DNA of 64,000 bases. It comes from Sulfuricella sp. (GTDB lineage: Bacteria; Pseudomonadota; Gammaproteobacteria; Burkholderiales; Sulfuricellaceae). The stretch covers positions 114,764 through 178,763 of the forward strand of contig JAHFRP010000007.1 of assembly GCA_023266195.1 (NCBI GenBank). Direction: 5' to 3'. The position numbers were made by a program, and so were the translations under genes. Under the pieces are notes generated by a model that worked only from the letters and a program-made list of their open reading frames with translations, had not been told where the DNA came from and did no database searches. Positions 18,509 to 27,606 of this stretch are shown here, one piece after another; within the stretch, counting starts at the first letter, position 1; each line of letters opens with the position of its first letter.

Positions 18509-19399
18509 ATGTCCTGGTTGTCGCTGAAAATCGAGGCGAACGAGCAAAGCGCCGGCCTGCTGAGCGATGCCCTGCTCGATCTCGGCGCACTGTCGGCCGG
18601 CATCGAGGATGCCGATGCCGAAACCGAGCGCGAGCGGCCCATCTTCGGCGAACCGGGCGAGCCGGTGGATAGCCTGTGGCAGCACAGCATCGTCAGCGGG
18701 CTGTTTTCGGAGGATGCCGACATCCCCGCCATCCTGGCCGAGGCCGCTACAGCGGCGGGGCTGGCCGAGGCTCCGCGCTACCGGGTGGACAAGGTGGAGG
18801 AGCAGGACTGGGTCAGGTTGACCCAATCCCAGTTCGATCCGATCAGGATTTCGCAACGGCTGTGGATCATCCCGACCTGGCACACCGCGCCCGATCCGGA
18901 CGCGATCAACCTGATTCTCGACCCCGGCCTGGCTTTCGGCACCGGCAGCCACCCCACCACGCATCTTTGCCTGCAATGGCTGGAGCGCAACATCCGGGGC
19001 GGCGAATCAGTGCTCGATTACGGCTGCGGTTCCGGCATTCTGGCGATCACCGCCAGGAAGCTGGGCGCAGGGCGCGTGCAGGGCGTGGACATCGATCCGC
19101 AGGCGGTGGCGGCGAGCCGCCAGAATGCCGAACAAAACCAGGTTGAAGCCGAGTTCGGCCTGCCTGACACGGCACCGAAAATCCAGGTAGACATTGTGGT
19201 TGCCAACATTCTCGCCAATCCACTCAAGGTGCTGGCGCCGGCTCTGGCCCAGGCGGTCCGCCCCGGCGGGCGCATCGTGCTGTCGGGAATTCTTGCTCCG
19301 CAGGCGGAAGAAACCCTGGCGATCTACCGCCAATGGTTCGAGGTCGAAGCGGCCGGCGAACTGGACGGCTGGGTCTGCCTGGCGGGCACCAAACGCTAG
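18509..19399 (+). CDS. prmA: Ribosomal protein L11 methyltransferase
   Basis: PrmA trimethylates ribosomal protein L11 with SAM. The 296 residues contain an N-terminal substrate-recognition domain (MSWLSLKIEANEQSAGLLSDALLDLGALS), a linker with WVRLTQSQFDPIRI, the SAM motif I (SVLDYGCGSGILAITARKLG), GVDIDPQAV, and the VVANILANPL loop that replaces the usual NPPY. The ATG at 18509 follows AAGGAATTTCC. The accBC-prmA order is common. Confidence 0.96.
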   Translation: MSWLSLKIEANEQSAGLLSDALLDLGALSAGIEDADAETERERPIFGEPGEPVDSLWQHSIVSGLFSEDADIPAILAEAATAAGLAEAPRYRVDKVEEQDWVRLTQSQFDPIRISQRLWIIPTWHTAPDPDAINLILDPGLAFGTGSHPTTHLCLQWLERNIRGGESVLDYGCGSGILAITARKLGAGRVQGVDIDPQAVAASRQNAEQNQVEAEFGLPDTAPKIQVDIVVANILANPLKVLAPALAQAVRPGGRIVLSGILAPQAEETLAIYRQWFEVEAAGELDGWVCLAGTKR

Positions 19400-19404
19400 A
19401 CACC

Positions 19405-20346
19405 ATGGCGATGCTCACCACTTGCCCGGCCTGTCATACCCGTTTCCGGGTCTCGCCCGAGCAATTGGAAGCGCACCACGGAGATGTGCGCTGCGGCCGC
19501 TGCGCCAAGGTGTTCAACGCGCATGCCTATCTGGAGCGGGAGCCGGAAGCAGAAGCGCTCATCCCCCCAAAAGAACAAATCGTCGAGGCATTGCCGCACC
19601 CCGAACCCGAGCCGTCGCCCCCGGTTGAGGCGGAACATTTCCTGTTCGAAATGTTGCCTGATTTTCCCCCGCTTCCGCACAAAGAGCCCGCCGAATCGCC
19701 GGCGGAAATGGGCGCCGCCGAAATCGTGGCACCGGTCGAGCCGGAAGCCGTTGTGGAACAACCGGCCGAAGAAATTATTCCCGCTTCGGCAGAGACCGCG
19801 ATAGCCGAGCCGAAACGAGTGCCGGAAACAGAGCCTTCGGCCGACGAGGAAATTGCCGCCGAAAAACACCGCTTTGGCTGGCTCTGGCTGATCGGCTCCG
19901 GCCTGCTCCTGCTCGGCCTGGCCGGCCAGGGGCTGTACTTCTTCCGCACCGAGATTGCCTCCCGCCATCCGGATTTCAAGCCGCTGCTCCAGCAATATTG
20001 CGGCGTGCTGCGCTGCACCGTTCGCCTGGCGGCCATTCCCGACCTGCTCAGCATCGACACCTCCAGCCTGGAGGCAGATCCGCAACAGGTCAGTCAGGCC
20101 ACCCTCAACGCCATCCTGCGCAACCGCGCCAGATTCGCGCAGGAATATCCGAACCTGGAACTGACGCTGACCGACACGCAGGACAAGATGATCGCGCGGC
20201 GCGTGTTTCTGCCGAAGGAATATGCCCAGAACGCCGACTTTGGGCGCGGCATGCCGCCGAATGAGGAAAATACAGTGAAATTGCGTCTGGACCTGGACGA
20301 CCTGAAGGCGGCAGGGTATCGGGTGTTCCTGTTTTACCCGCAATAA
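19405..20346 (+). CDS. Zinc-ribbon plus DUF3426-type membrane protein
   Basis: The protein has 313 residues. The N-terminus is an MJ0042-type zinc ribbon (CPACHTRFRVSPEQLEAHHGDVRCGRCAKVFNA: two CxxC pairs). Next come a long Pro/Glu-rich spacer (about 55-155), one TM helix (FGWLWLIGSGLLLLGLAGQGLYFF, about 160-183) and a C-terminal DUF3426-like domain with LLQQYCGVLRCTVRLAAIPDLLSID. It lies 5 bp after prmA, a pairing common in betaproteobacteria. The function is unknown. The topology suggests a cytoplasmic zinc finger and a periplasmic domain. Confidence 0.88.
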   Translation: MAMLTTCPACHTRFRVSPEQLEAHHGDVRCGRCAKVFNAHAYLEREPEAEALIPPKEQIVEALPHPEPEPSPPVEAEHFLFEMLPDFPPLPHKEPAESPAEMGAAEIVAPVEPEAVVEQPAEEIIPASAETAIAEPKRVPETEPSADEEIAAEKHRFGWLWLIGSGLLLLGLAGQGLYFFRTEIASRHPDFKPLLQQYCGVLRCTVRLAAIPDLLSIDTSSLEADPQQVSQATLNAILRNRARFAQEYPNLELTLTDTQDKMIARRVFLPKEYAQNADFGRGMPPNEENTVKLRLDLDDLKAAGYRVFLFYPQ

Positions 20347-20425
20347 CTCGCGGTTATACCTGGCTAATTCCCGCTTCTTGTCATACCGCTCAGGCTTAAG
20401 GTATAGTTCGGTTGCCGTAAAATTC

Positions 20426-20608
20426 ATGCGGGAGAGCGTGCGAGACTTCTCGCACCGCCGAAGGCGCAAGCACCCGTAACCGCTCAGGCATAAGGAACCG
20501 CGTGAATAGGCAACTCTGGAGAGCGATGGCCGATAGGCCTCCACCGAAGGGGCACGCGATGGTCAAAAACAAAGATTACCTCGCAATCTCTCAGGTATAC
20601 AGGACAGA
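20426..20608 (+). ncRNA. Tandem glycine riboswitch upstream of gcvT
   Basis: Two glycine aptamers lie in series: the first at about 20426-20500 (GGGAGAGCG…CACCGCCGAAGGCGCAA…CTCAGGCA…AAGGAACCG) and the second at about 20512-20608 (CTGGAGAGCGATGG…CACCGAAGGGG…CTCTCAGGTA…AGGACAGAGG). Both have the conserved GGAGAG, CCGAAG and CTCAGG elements. The following terminator hairpin and the gcv operon indicate a glycine-induced switch that lets transcription continue when glycine is high. Confidence 0.93.
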
Positions 20609-20645
20609 GGGGTGAAGCCGATCAACCCGGCTTCACCCTTTTTTT
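20609..20645 (+). terminator. Riboswitch expression-platform terminator
   Basis: An 11-bp stem GGGTGAAGCCG (20610-20620) / CGGCTTCACCC (20628-20638) is followed by seven T residues, directly after aptamer 2 and before the gcvT RBS. The left arm abuts the aptamer's P1 end, so competition between the two folds is plausible. Confidence 0.85.
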
Positions 20646-20666
20646 ATTTCCAGCCAGGGGCCCGTC

Positions 20667-21746
20667 ATGCTGAAACAAACTCCGCTCAATTCCGTTCACC
20701 GCGCCACGGGCGCCCGCATGGTCGATTTCGGCGGCTGGGACATGCCGGTGAATTACGGCTCGCAGATCGAGGAGCACCACCAGGTGCGGCGCGATGCCGG
20801 CATGTTCGACGTGTGCCACATGCTGGTGGTGGACGTGACCGGCGCGGGCATCCGCGATTTCCTGCGCCATCTGCTCGCCAACAACATCGACAAGCTTCAA
20901 ACCCCCGGCAAGGCGCTCTATTCCTGCATGCTGAATCCGGCCGGCGGCGTGATCGACGACCTGATCGTGTATTTCATGCGTGAAGACTGGTTCCGCATCG
21001 TGGTCAACGCCGGCACGGCTGAAAAAGACGTGGCGTGGATGGAGCGGCAACGCGCCGCCGCTACGGCGCAGCTGTGCATCCAGCCGCGCCGCGATCTGGC
21101 GATGATCGCGGTGCAGGGGCCGAACGCGAGGGAAAAAGTGTGGCAGGCGATCCCCGGCTCGCGCGCCGCGACCGAGTCGCTCAAGCCGTTCCAGGCCGCC
21201 GAATTCGCCCAGTATTTTATCGGCCGCACCGGCTACACGGGGGAGGATGGCTTCGAGGTCATGCTGCCGGCGCCGGAAGCGGCGGATTTCTGGAACAAGC
21301 TCAACGGCCTGGGCGTCGCGCCGATCGGCCTGGGCGCGCGCGATACGCTGCGCCTGGAGGCGGGCATGAACCTCTACGGCCAGGACATGGGCGAGGACGT
21401 CAACCCGCTGGAAGCCGGGCTGGCCTGGACCATCGACCTGAAAAGCCCGCGCGACTTCATCGGCAAGGCGGCCTTGCAGGCCAAGCCGGCCAAGATGCAG
21501 ATGCTGGGCCTGGTGCTGCTCGACAAGGGCGTGCTGCGCGGCCACCAGAAAGTGGCCACACCGCATGGCGCCGGCGAAATCACCAGCGGCAGCTTTTCGC
21601 CCACCCTGAACCAGTCCATCGCCTTTGCCCACCTGCCGTTGGCGGTGGCCGTGGGCGACACGGTGCAGGTGGAAATCCGCGACAAGCTATTGAACGCCAA
21701 AGTGGTGAGGCCCCCTTTCGCCCGCAACGGCCAAGCGATGGTTTAA
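20667..21746 (+). CDS. gcvT: Aminomethyltransferase (glycine cleavage T protein)
   Basis: GcvT transfers the methylene unit from lipoyl-H protein to tetrahydrofolate and releases ammonia. The 359 residues show [66 protein letters not shown] and DFIGKAAL, all family landmarks. It is the first gene of the riboswitch-controlled gcv operon. Confidence 0.97.
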   Translation: MLKQTPLNSVHRATGARMVDFGGWDMPVNYGSQIEEHHQVRRDAGMFDVCHMLVVDVTGAGIRDFLRHLLANNIDKLQTPGKALYSCMLNPAGGVIDDLIVYFMREDWFRIVVNAGTAEKDVAWMERQRAAATAQLCIQPRRDLAMIAVQGPNAREKVWQAIPGSRAATESLKPFQAAEFAQYFIGRTGYTGEDGFEVMLPAPEAADFWNKLNGLGVAPIGLGARDTLRLEAGMNLYGQDMGEDVNPLEAGLAWTIDLKSPRDFIGKAALQAKPAKMQMLGLVLLDKGVLRGHQKVATPHGAGEITSGSFSPTLNQSIAFAHLPLAVAVGDTVQVEIRDKLLNAKVVRPPFARNGQAMV

Positions 21747-21829
21747 CCGCATAACAAACAATACCCGGTGTTACCTTGTGCCCTTCGCTTTCCTTGCAGT
21801 AAAAAAGAATTAATATTTAGGAGAAAAAC

Positions 21830-22219
21830 ATGAGCATCCCCAGCGATCTGAAATACACCAAGTCCCACGAATGGGCCAGGCTTGAAGCGGACGGCACGGT
21901 AACGGTCGGCATCACCCACCATGCCCAGGAACTGCTGGGGGACATGGTCTACGTGGAAAATCCCGCCGTCGGCCGCCAGCTTGCCGCCGGCGAGGAATGC
22001 GCCGTGGTGGAATCGGTCAAGGCCGCATCCGACGTGTATGCGCCGTTGGCCGGTGAAGTGGTGGCCGCCAATGAAGCCGTGGCGGACTCCCCGGAAGCGA
22101 TCAACCAGGATGCCTACGCCGCCTGGATGTTCAAGCTCAAGCCCGCCAACCCGGCCGACGTGGCCAGCCTGCTCGACGCCGCCGCCTATGGGGCGCTGGT
22201 GGAAAGCGAAGCACACTGA
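21830..22219 (+). CDS. gcvH: Glycine cleavage H protein
   Basis: GcvH is a small lipoyl carrier (129 residues) that shuttles the aminomethyl group between the P, T and L proteins. [31 protein letters not shown] is the canonical start and [12 protein letters not shown] carries the lipoylated lysine (K64). The RBS AGGAGAAAAAC lies directly upstream. It is the second gene of the gcv operon. Confidence 0.97.
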   Translation: MSIPSDLKYTKSHEWARLEADGTVTVGITHHAQELLGDMVYVENPAVGRQLAAGEECAVVESVKAASDVYAPLAGEVVAANEAVADSPEAINQDAYAAWMFKLKPANPADVASLLDAAAYGALVESEAH

Positions 22220-22222
22220 ATT

Positions 22223-22309
22223 AGGGAGGAGCGAGGAGTTAGGGGTGAGGAGTAAAATCAAAAGCACCACGCGGAACGTGGCCGGCTTTTCTCCTAACTC
22301 CTGACTCCC
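22223..22309. repeat. Inverted repeat inside the gcv operon
   Basis: Arms rich in GGAG/CTCC (22224-22255 and 22290-22309, e.g. GGAGTTAGG / CCTAACTCC) enclose an inner hairpin AAAAGC…CCACG/CGTGG…GCTTTT. It sits between gcvH and gcvPA and may cause partial termination or RNA processing. Confidence 0.6.
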
Positions 22310-22340
22310 AACCGACTTCCCTTCCTCACCGAGATAACCC

Positions 22341-23750
22341 ATGCCCTTCATCCCCCACACCGAAGAAGAAATCCAAGCCATGCTGTCCAGCATCGGCACG
22401 GCCTCGATCGAGGACTTGTTCGACGAGATTCCACCCGCACTGCGCGCCGGCCAACTTTCGAACATGCCGCCGGCGCTGAACGAGATGGCCGCCTCCCGCC
22501 TGATGCAAGAACGGGCCGAGGCCGATGGGCGCTACCTGAATTTCATCGGTGCGGGCGCCTATGAACACCACATCCCGGCGGCAGTCTGGCAAATCGCCGG
22601 GCGCGGCGAGTTCTACTCCGCCTACACGCCCTACCAGGCCGAAGCGAGCCAGGGCACGCTGCAACTGCTGTATGAATTCCAGACCATGATGGCCTCGCTC
22701 ACCGGCATGGACGTATCCAACGCGAGCCTGTACGACGGCGCCTCCGCCTTGGCCGAAGCCGTGCTGATGGCGGTGCGCGCGCACAAATCGGCACGCCGCG
22801 TGCTGGTGCCGGGCTGCGTGCATCCGCTGTGGCGCGGGGTGGTCGAGGCGCTGGTGAAGAACCAGGGCATCGAGCTGGTCGCCGTGCCTTACTGCACCGC
22901 CGGCGGCGATATCGTCGCCGACGCGCTCAAGCAGTTCGAAGGGCAGGATTTCGCCGCGCTGGTGATCCAGCAGCCCAATTTTTTCGGCGTGCTGGAAGAA
23001 GTCGACGAGCTGACGAACTGGGCGCACGCCCAGGGCATGCTGGTGATCGGCGCGGTCAATCCGGTTTCGCTCGGCCTGCTCAAGGCGCCCGGCCAGTGGG
23101 GCAGCAAGGGCGCGGACATCGCGGTGGGCGAAGGCCAGCCGCTGGGCGCGCCATTATCCTCCGGCGGCCCGTATTTCGGCTTCATGTGCTGCAAGCAGGC
23201 GCTGGCGCGGCAGATGGCGGGGCGCGTCGTCGGCCGCACGGTGGACCTGGACGGCAAGCCCGGCTTCTGCCTGACCCTGCAGGCGCGCGAACAGCATATC
23301 CGCCGCGCCAAGGCGACTTCCAACATCTGCACCAACCAGGGCTTGATGGCGACCGCCGCGACCATCCACCTGGCGCTGCTCGGCCAGGACGGCCTCGCGC
23401 GCGTCGCCTCGGCCTGCCACGCCAACGCGCGGGCATTGGTCGAACAGGCGACAGCGGTAACCGGCGTCGAGCGGATGTTCTCCGAACCGTTCTTCCACGA
23501 AGCGGTGATCACCTTCGACGCGCCCGTCGCCGACGTGCTGCGCGCGCTGGAAGCCCAGGGCATCCTGGGCGGGCTGGACCTGGCGCCCTATTACCCGGAG
23601 CTGGGCAACGCGCTCCTGGTGTGCGCCACGGAAACCAAGACCGAAGCGGACATCGCCAGATTCGTGGAAAACTTGGCGCGCATCGTTGCGCGCCAAAGCT
23701 CGGCCCCGTCCTGTACCAGACTGAAACCCACCGCCACCAGCAAGTGGTGA
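22341..23750 (+). CDS. gcvPA: Glycine dehydrogenase (decarboxylating) subunit 1
   Basis: This is the N-terminal half of a split P protein, which decarboxylates glycine and loads the aminomethyl group onto GcvH. The 469 residues begin [19 protein letters not shown] and include [44 protein letters not shown] and AVGEGQPLG, as in the GcvPA family. The last 20 or so residues ([17 protein letters not shown]) look non-conserved. The PLP lysine is in the partner subunit GcvPB, encoded after tpx. Confidence 0.96.
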   Translation: MPFIPHTEEEIQAMLSSIGTASIEDLFDEIPPALRAGQLSNMPPALNEMAASRLMQERAEADGRYLNFIGAGAYEHHIPAAVWQIAGRGEFYSAYTPYQAEASQGTLQLLYEFQTMMASLTGMDVSNASLYDGASALAEAVLMAVRAHKSARRVLVPGCVHPLWRGVVEALVKNQGIELVAVPYCTAGGDIVADALKQFEGQDFAALVIQQPNFFGVLEEVDELTNWAHAQGMLVIGAVNPVSLGLLKAPGQWGSKGADIAVGEGQPLGAPLSSGGPYFGFMCCKQALARQMAGRVVGRTVDLDGKPGFCLTLQAREQHIRRAKATSNICTNQGLMATAATIHLALLGQDGLARVASACHANARALVEQATAVTGVERMFSEPFFHEAVITFDAPVADVLRALEAQGILGGLDLAPYYPELGNALLVCATETKTEADIARFVENLARIVARQSSAPSCTRLKPTATSKW

Positions 23751-23777
23751 TTTTCCTCACTAACAAGGAGAACGATC

Positions 23778-24281
23778 ATGGCAACCGTGACATTGGAAGG
23801 CAGCCCTCTTGAAGTCATCGGCCACTTCCCCCAGCCCGGCGAAACGGTGCACAGCTTCATGCTGGTGGACAAGAACCTGAACGACGTTTCCCTCAGCCAG
23901 TTCGCCGGCCAGCGCAAGGTACTCTCCATCGTGCCGAGCATCGACACGGCGGTGTGCGCCGCTTCCACCCGCCGCTTCAACGAAGCCGCCAGCAGCCTGG
24001 ACAACACCGTGGTGCTGGTGATTTCCGCCGACCTGCCGTTCGCCCAAGCGCGCTTTTGCGGCGCTGAAGGGCTGGACAAGGTGATCATGCTGTCCACCCT
24101 GCGCGGGCGCGACTTCCAGAAAGATTACGGCGTGTTGATCCACAGCTATCCGCTGTCCGGCCTGTGCGCCCGCGCGGTGATCGTGCTCGACGAAAACGAC
24201 CGCGTGGTCTACTCGCAACTGGTGCCCGAAGTGACCGACGAACCCGATTACGAAGCCGCGCTGCTGGCGGTAAAAGGATAG
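23778..24281 (+). CDS. tpx: Thiol peroxidase (atypical 2-Cys peroxiredoxin)
   Basis: Tpx reduces hydrogen peroxide and organic peroxides using thioredoxin. The 167 residues have the family start ([19 protein letters not shown]), peroxidatic C60 in [16 protein letters not shown] and resolving C94 in ARFCGAEGL, the 34-residue spacing typical of Tpx. It sits inside the glycine cleavage operon between gcvPA and gcvPB, with gaps of 27 bp and 7 bp, so glycine should induce it. That position is unusual, and a functional link is inferred only. Confidence 0.95.
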   Translation: MATVTLEGSPLEVIGHFPQPGETVHSFMLVDKNLNDVSLSQFAGQRKVLSIVPSIDTAVCAASTRRFNEAASSLDNTVVLVISADLPFAQARFCGAEGLDKVIMLSTLRGRDFQKDYGVLIHSYPLSGLCARAVIVLDENDRVVYSQLVPEVTDEPDYEAALLAVKG

Positions 24282-24288
24282 TTTTAGC

Positions 24289-25734
24289 ATGCTGATTTTC
24301 GAACTTTCCCGGCCGGGCCGCAAAAACCCGTCTCAGGCGCCGGCCGCGCCGGCCGAAGCGAACGACATCCCGGCCCACTTGCTGCGCCGGGACAAGCCGC
24401 TCCTGCCCGAAGTGTCCGAAATGGACGCGGTGCGCCACTACACCCGGCTGTCGCAGAAGAACTTCTCGATCGACACCCATTTCTACCCGCTCGGCTCCTG
24501 CACCATGAAGTACAACCCGCGCGGCTCGCACCAGATGGCGATGTTGCCGCAGTTCCTGGCGCGCCACCCGTTGGCGCCGGAAGCCACCGGGCAGGGCGTG
24601 CTGGCTTGTTTCCACGAACTGCAGGAAATGCTCAAGGACGTGACCGGCATGGCCGGCGTTTCGCTCACCCCGATGGCCGGGGCGCAGGGCGAGTTCGCCG
24701 GCGTGGCGATGATCCGCGCCTATCACGCGTCGCGCGGCGATGCGGCGCGCACCGAAATGCTGGTACCGGACGCGGCGCACGGCACCAACCCGGCATCGGC
24801 GGTGATGGGCGGCTTCACGGTGCGGGAGATCCCCACCGACCGCGACGGCAACGTCGATCTGGCCGCGCTGAAAACCGCGGTCGGGCCGCAGACGGCCGGA
24901 CTGATGCTGACCAATCCGTCCACCCTGGGTGTGTTCGAGAAGAACATCCAGGCCATGCAGCAGATCGTGCACGAGGCCGGCGGCCTGCTCTATTACGACG
25001 GCGCCAACCTCAACGCCATCCTCGGCCGCGTCAGGCCGGGCGACATGGGCTTCGACGTGATCCACGTCAACCTGCACAAGACCTTCTCCACCCCGCACGG
25101 CGGCGGCGGCCCCGGCTCCGGCCCGGTCGGCGTGAGCGAGCGCCTGCTTCCGTTCCTGCCGGTGCCGGTGGTGACGCTCGATGCCGGACGCTACCGCCTG
25201 GTGACGGAACACGACCTGCCGCAAACCATCGGCCGCCTGTCCGCCTTCATGGGCAATACCGGCATTCTGCTGCGCGCTTACGCCTATGCGCGCACGCTGG
25301 GCGGCGAAGGCATGCGCCGCGTGGCGGATTTCGCCACGCTCAACGCCAACTACCTGATGGCCGAGCTGCAAAAAGCCGGCTTCGACATCGCCTTCCCGCA
25401 GCGCCGCGCCAGCCACGAGTTCATCGTCACCCTCAAGAGCCTGAAGGACAAGACCGGCGTTTCCGCGATGGACGTCGCCAAGCGCCTGCTCGACAAGGGC
25501 TTCCACGCACCCACCACCTATTTTCCGATGCTGGTGCCGGAATGCCTGCTGATCGAGCCGACCGAAACCGAGTCGAAGCAGACGCTGGATGCATTCGTCG
25601 CCGCATTGAAGGAAATCCTCGAAGAGGCTCTCGCCACCCCGGAACTGGTGAAATCCGCGCCCCACACCATGCCGGTGCGCCGGCTGGACGACGTGAAAGC
25701 GGCGCGCGAGCTGGATTTGACCTGGAAAGCGTAG
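24289..25734 (+). CDS. gcvPB: Glycine dehydrogenase (decarboxylating) subunit 2
   Basis: This is the C-terminal half of the split P protein. The PLP lysine is K264 in [33 protein letters not shown] N-terminal sequence ([18 protein letters not shown]), [14 protein letters not shown] and [18 protein letters not shown] motifs are present. The 481 residues match the family. It lies 7 bp after tpx and closes the gcv operon; no separate lpd gene for the L protein is nearby. Confidence 0.96.
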   Translation: MLIFELSRPGRKNPSQAPAAPAEANDIPAHLLRRDKPLLPEVSEMDAVRHYTRLSQKNFSIDTHFYPLGSCTMKYNPRGSHQMAMLPQFLARHPLAPEATGQGVLACFHELQEMLKDVTGMAGVSLTPMAGAQGEFAGVAMIRAYHASRGDAARTEMLVPDAAHGTNPASAVMGGFTVREIPTDRDGNVDLAALKTAVGPQTAGLMLTNPSTLGVFEKNIQAMQQIVHEAGGLLYYDGANLNAILGRVRPGDMGFDVIHVNLHKTFSTPHGGGGPGSGPVGVSERLLPFLPVPVVTLDAGRYRLVTEHDLPQTIGRLSAFMGNTGILLRAYAYARTLGGEGMRRVADFATLNANYLMAELQKAGFDIAFPQRRASHEFIVTLKSLKDKTGVSAMDVAKRLLDKGFHAPTTYFPMLVPECLLIEPTETESKQTLDAFVAALKEILEEALATPELVKSAPHTMPVRRLDDVKAARELDLTWKA

Positions 25735-25786
25735 AAGGCATAATTTTCATCAATCTGTAACACGCGCCGCTTAAACTGCCTTCGAT

Positions 25787-26155
25787 ATGGAAAGCCCGCA
25801 CAAAGGAAAAACGGGCCTGAAACGCCTGTGGAATGCCTTTCACTACTCCCTGGCGGGATTCAAGGCCGCCTACCGGCACGAAGATGCTTTCCGGCAGGAA
25901 ACGCTGCTTGCCGCGGTGCTGCTCCCGGTCGCCCTGCTCTCCCCCGCCGGCTCGACAGGCAAGGCGATGATGATCGCCAGCGTGGTGCTGGTGCTCATCG
26001 TCGAACTGCTCAATTCCGCCGTGGAAGCCACGGTCGACCGCATTTCCCTGGAAGACCACCTGCTCGCCAAGCGCGCCAAGGACATCGGCAGCGCCGCCGT
26101 GCTGCTGAGCCTGGCCAACCTGGCCGTGGTATGGCTGCTGGTGCTGCTGGACTGA
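25787..26155 (+). CDS. dgkA: Diacylglycerol kinase
   Basis: This small trimeric inner-membrane kinase (122 residues) converts diacylglycerol to phosphatidic acid. There are three hydrophobic segments (ETLLAAVLLPVALLS, MMIASVVLVLIVELLNSAVEA, AAVLLSLANLAVVWLLVLLD), and the family motif ELLNSAVEATVDRIS…KRAKDIGSAAV contains the catalytic Glu and Asp region. Phosphorylation of DAG competes with use of DAG as a glycolipid precursor, which fits the glycosyltransferase 62 bp downstream. Confidence 0.95.
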   Translation: MESPHKGKTGLKRLWNAFHYSLAGFKAAYRHEDAFRQETLLAAVLLPVALLSPAGSTGKAMMIASVVLVLIVELLNSAVEATVDRISLEDHLLAKRAKDIGSAAVLLSLANLAVVWLLVLLD

Positions 26156-26194
26156 CTGTCACAAAAACTTAAACATCCTGTCATCAAACGTTCT
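26156..26194 (+). promoter_or_regulatory. Possible Pho box upstream of the glycosyltransferase
   Basis: Two exact CTGTCA units lie at 26156 and 26178, 22 bp apart (two 11-bp steps), with a degenerate unit between (ACTTAA at 26167) and a weak one after (CGTTCT at 26189). PhoB binds 11-bp direct repeats of CTGTCA type. No good -10 is visible, so confidence is moderate. Confidence 0.5.
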
Positions 26195-26217
26195 TCTTGT
26201 CGCGGCAAATTGGCGGC

Positions 26218-27477
26218 ATGGAAAAATCCGCTGCCGCCCTCTTGTCACCCCCCGTCGCGGGACGTTCGCTTTGCGTAGCCGTAGTCACGGAGACCTATCC
26301 GCCCGAGATCAACGGCGTCGCCCTTACGGTCCGTCACCTGGTCGATGGGTTGCGCCAGCGCAATCATCGCATCCAGCTGATCAGGCCGTGCCAGGGCCCG
26401 GACGATACCCCGCAGGATGAGCCCGGCCTGGCCCACTTTCTGCAGCGCGGCTTCCCCATCCCGCGCTATCCGCATTTGCGCATGGGGCTGCCGGCCGGGG
26501 CTGAACTGAAGCGCATCTGGCGCACACGGCGGCCCAATATCGTGCACATCGCGACCGAAGGACCGCTCGGCTGGTCTGCGCTGAATGCGGCGATCCAACT
26601 CGGCATCCCGGTGTCCACCGCTTTTCACACCAATTTTCATAGCTACACCAAACACTACGGCATCGGCTGGCTGCGGCAGCCGATCAGCGCCTACTTACGC
26701 CATTTTCACAATCGGGCACGGATGACGCTGGTGCCGGATGAAGGCCTGCGCCGCGACCTGGAAAGCCAGGGCTACCGAAATTTGGCCGTCGTCGGCCGCG
26801 GCGTGGACATCGCCCTGTTTGACCCGGCGCGGCGCAAAGCGGAATTGCGCCGCCGCTGGGGCGCATCCAGGAACGATCTGGTGGCGCTCTATGTCGGCCG
26901 GCTGGCGGCGGAAAAAAATCTCGACGCAGTGGTCGATGCCTTCGACGCGATGCGCGCACGGCATCCCCGCGCGAAACTGGTATGGGTGGGCGACGGCCCA
27001 CAGCGGACGCAGCTGCTGGCCAGATACCCCGACCATATTTTCGCCGGCATGCGGACCGGGATCGATCTGGCCGAACATTATGCTTCCGCCGACGTATTCC
27101 TCTTTCCCAGCCTGACCGAGACTTTCGGCAACGTCACGCTGGAGGCGATGGCCAGCGGGCTGGCGGTGGTGGCCTACAACTACGCCGCAGCAGCTGAAAA
27201 TATCCGCCACGGCGAAAATGGCCTAGTGGCGGAATTCGACGATTTGGCGCGGTTTTGCGAGCAGGCTGCGGGCCTGGCGGCCCGTTCAGAAATGATCGTC
27301 CATCTCGGCCGGAACGCGCGCCTGAGCGCGCAAAATCGGGCATGGAGCCACATCTGCGAACGATTCGAAGCCCTGTTGCTGGATATCGCCGGTGCAAGGG
27401 GGCGGCAGGCCGGGCCGGAGCCTTTCATGCCGGCGGCGAATGCTCGCCTGGAATCCGGCTCTGCGCCGCCGCCTTAA
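26218..27477 (+). CDS. GT4-family glycosyltransferase
   Basis: This 419-residue GT-B fold glycosyltransferase opens with VAVVTETYPPEINGVALTVRHLVDGLRQR, has FHTNFHSYTKHYGIGWL, VPDEGLRRDLESQGYRNLAVVGRGVD, ALYVGRLAAEKNLDAVVDAF and the donor-binding motif FPSLTETFGNVTLEAMASGLAVVAYN (EX7E). It resembles lipid glycosyltransferases of the SqdX/MgtA/Agt group. With dgkA upstream and a possible Pho box, glycolipid synthesis from diacylglycerol under phosphate limitation is a reasonable inference, but the acceptor could also be another lipid or a cell-wall glycan. The ATG at 26218 is preferred to a TTG at 26197. Confidence 0.88.
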   Translation: MEKSAAALLSPPVAGRSLCVAVVTETYPPEINGVALTVRHLVDGLRQRNHRIQLIRPCQGPDDTPQDEPGLAHFLQRGFPIPRYPHLRMGLPAGAELKRIWRTRRPNIVHIATEGPLGWSALNAAIQLGIPVSTAFHTNFHSYTKHYGIGWLRQPISAYLRHFHNRARMTLVPDEGLRRDLESQGYRNLAVVGRGVDIALFDPARRKAELRRRWGASRNDLVALYVGRLAAEKNLDAVVDAFDAMRARHPRAKLVWVGDGPQRTQLLARYPDHIFAGMRTGIDLAEHYASADVFLFPSLTETFGNVTLEAMASGLAVVAYNYAAAAENIRHGENGLVAEFDDLARFCEQAAGLAARSEMIVHLGRNARLSAQNRAWSHICERFEALLLDIAGARGRQAGPEPFMPAANARLESGSAPPP

Positions 27478-27479
27478 CG

Positions 27480-27560
27480 TAAAACTCGCGGAGCGAGTAC
27501 TTCTCCCCTCCCGCCTGCCTGCGGGAGAGGGGAACGCCGAGTTCCCGCATCCCAGCCAGG
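27480..27560. repeat. Intergenic hairpin repeat
   Basis: A short hairpin ACTCGC-GGA-GCGAGT is followed by a larger imperfect stem CTTCTCCCCTCCCGC / GCGGGAGAGGGGAA. The CTCTCCCGC/GCGGGAGAG module resembles those at 12.1 kb, 38.8 kb and 57.25 kb. It may terminate the glycosyltransferase transcript. Confidence 0.55.
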
Positions 27561-27606
27561 TTGCGGGAGCTGCTATAATCCGCTCAACGAATGTCGAGAG
27601 GATTTC

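Noticed and set aside
26156..26161. Pho box controlling dgkA
   Set aside because: The CTGTCA motif lies at the dgkA stop codon, downstream of that gene, so it can only serve the glycosyltransferase.
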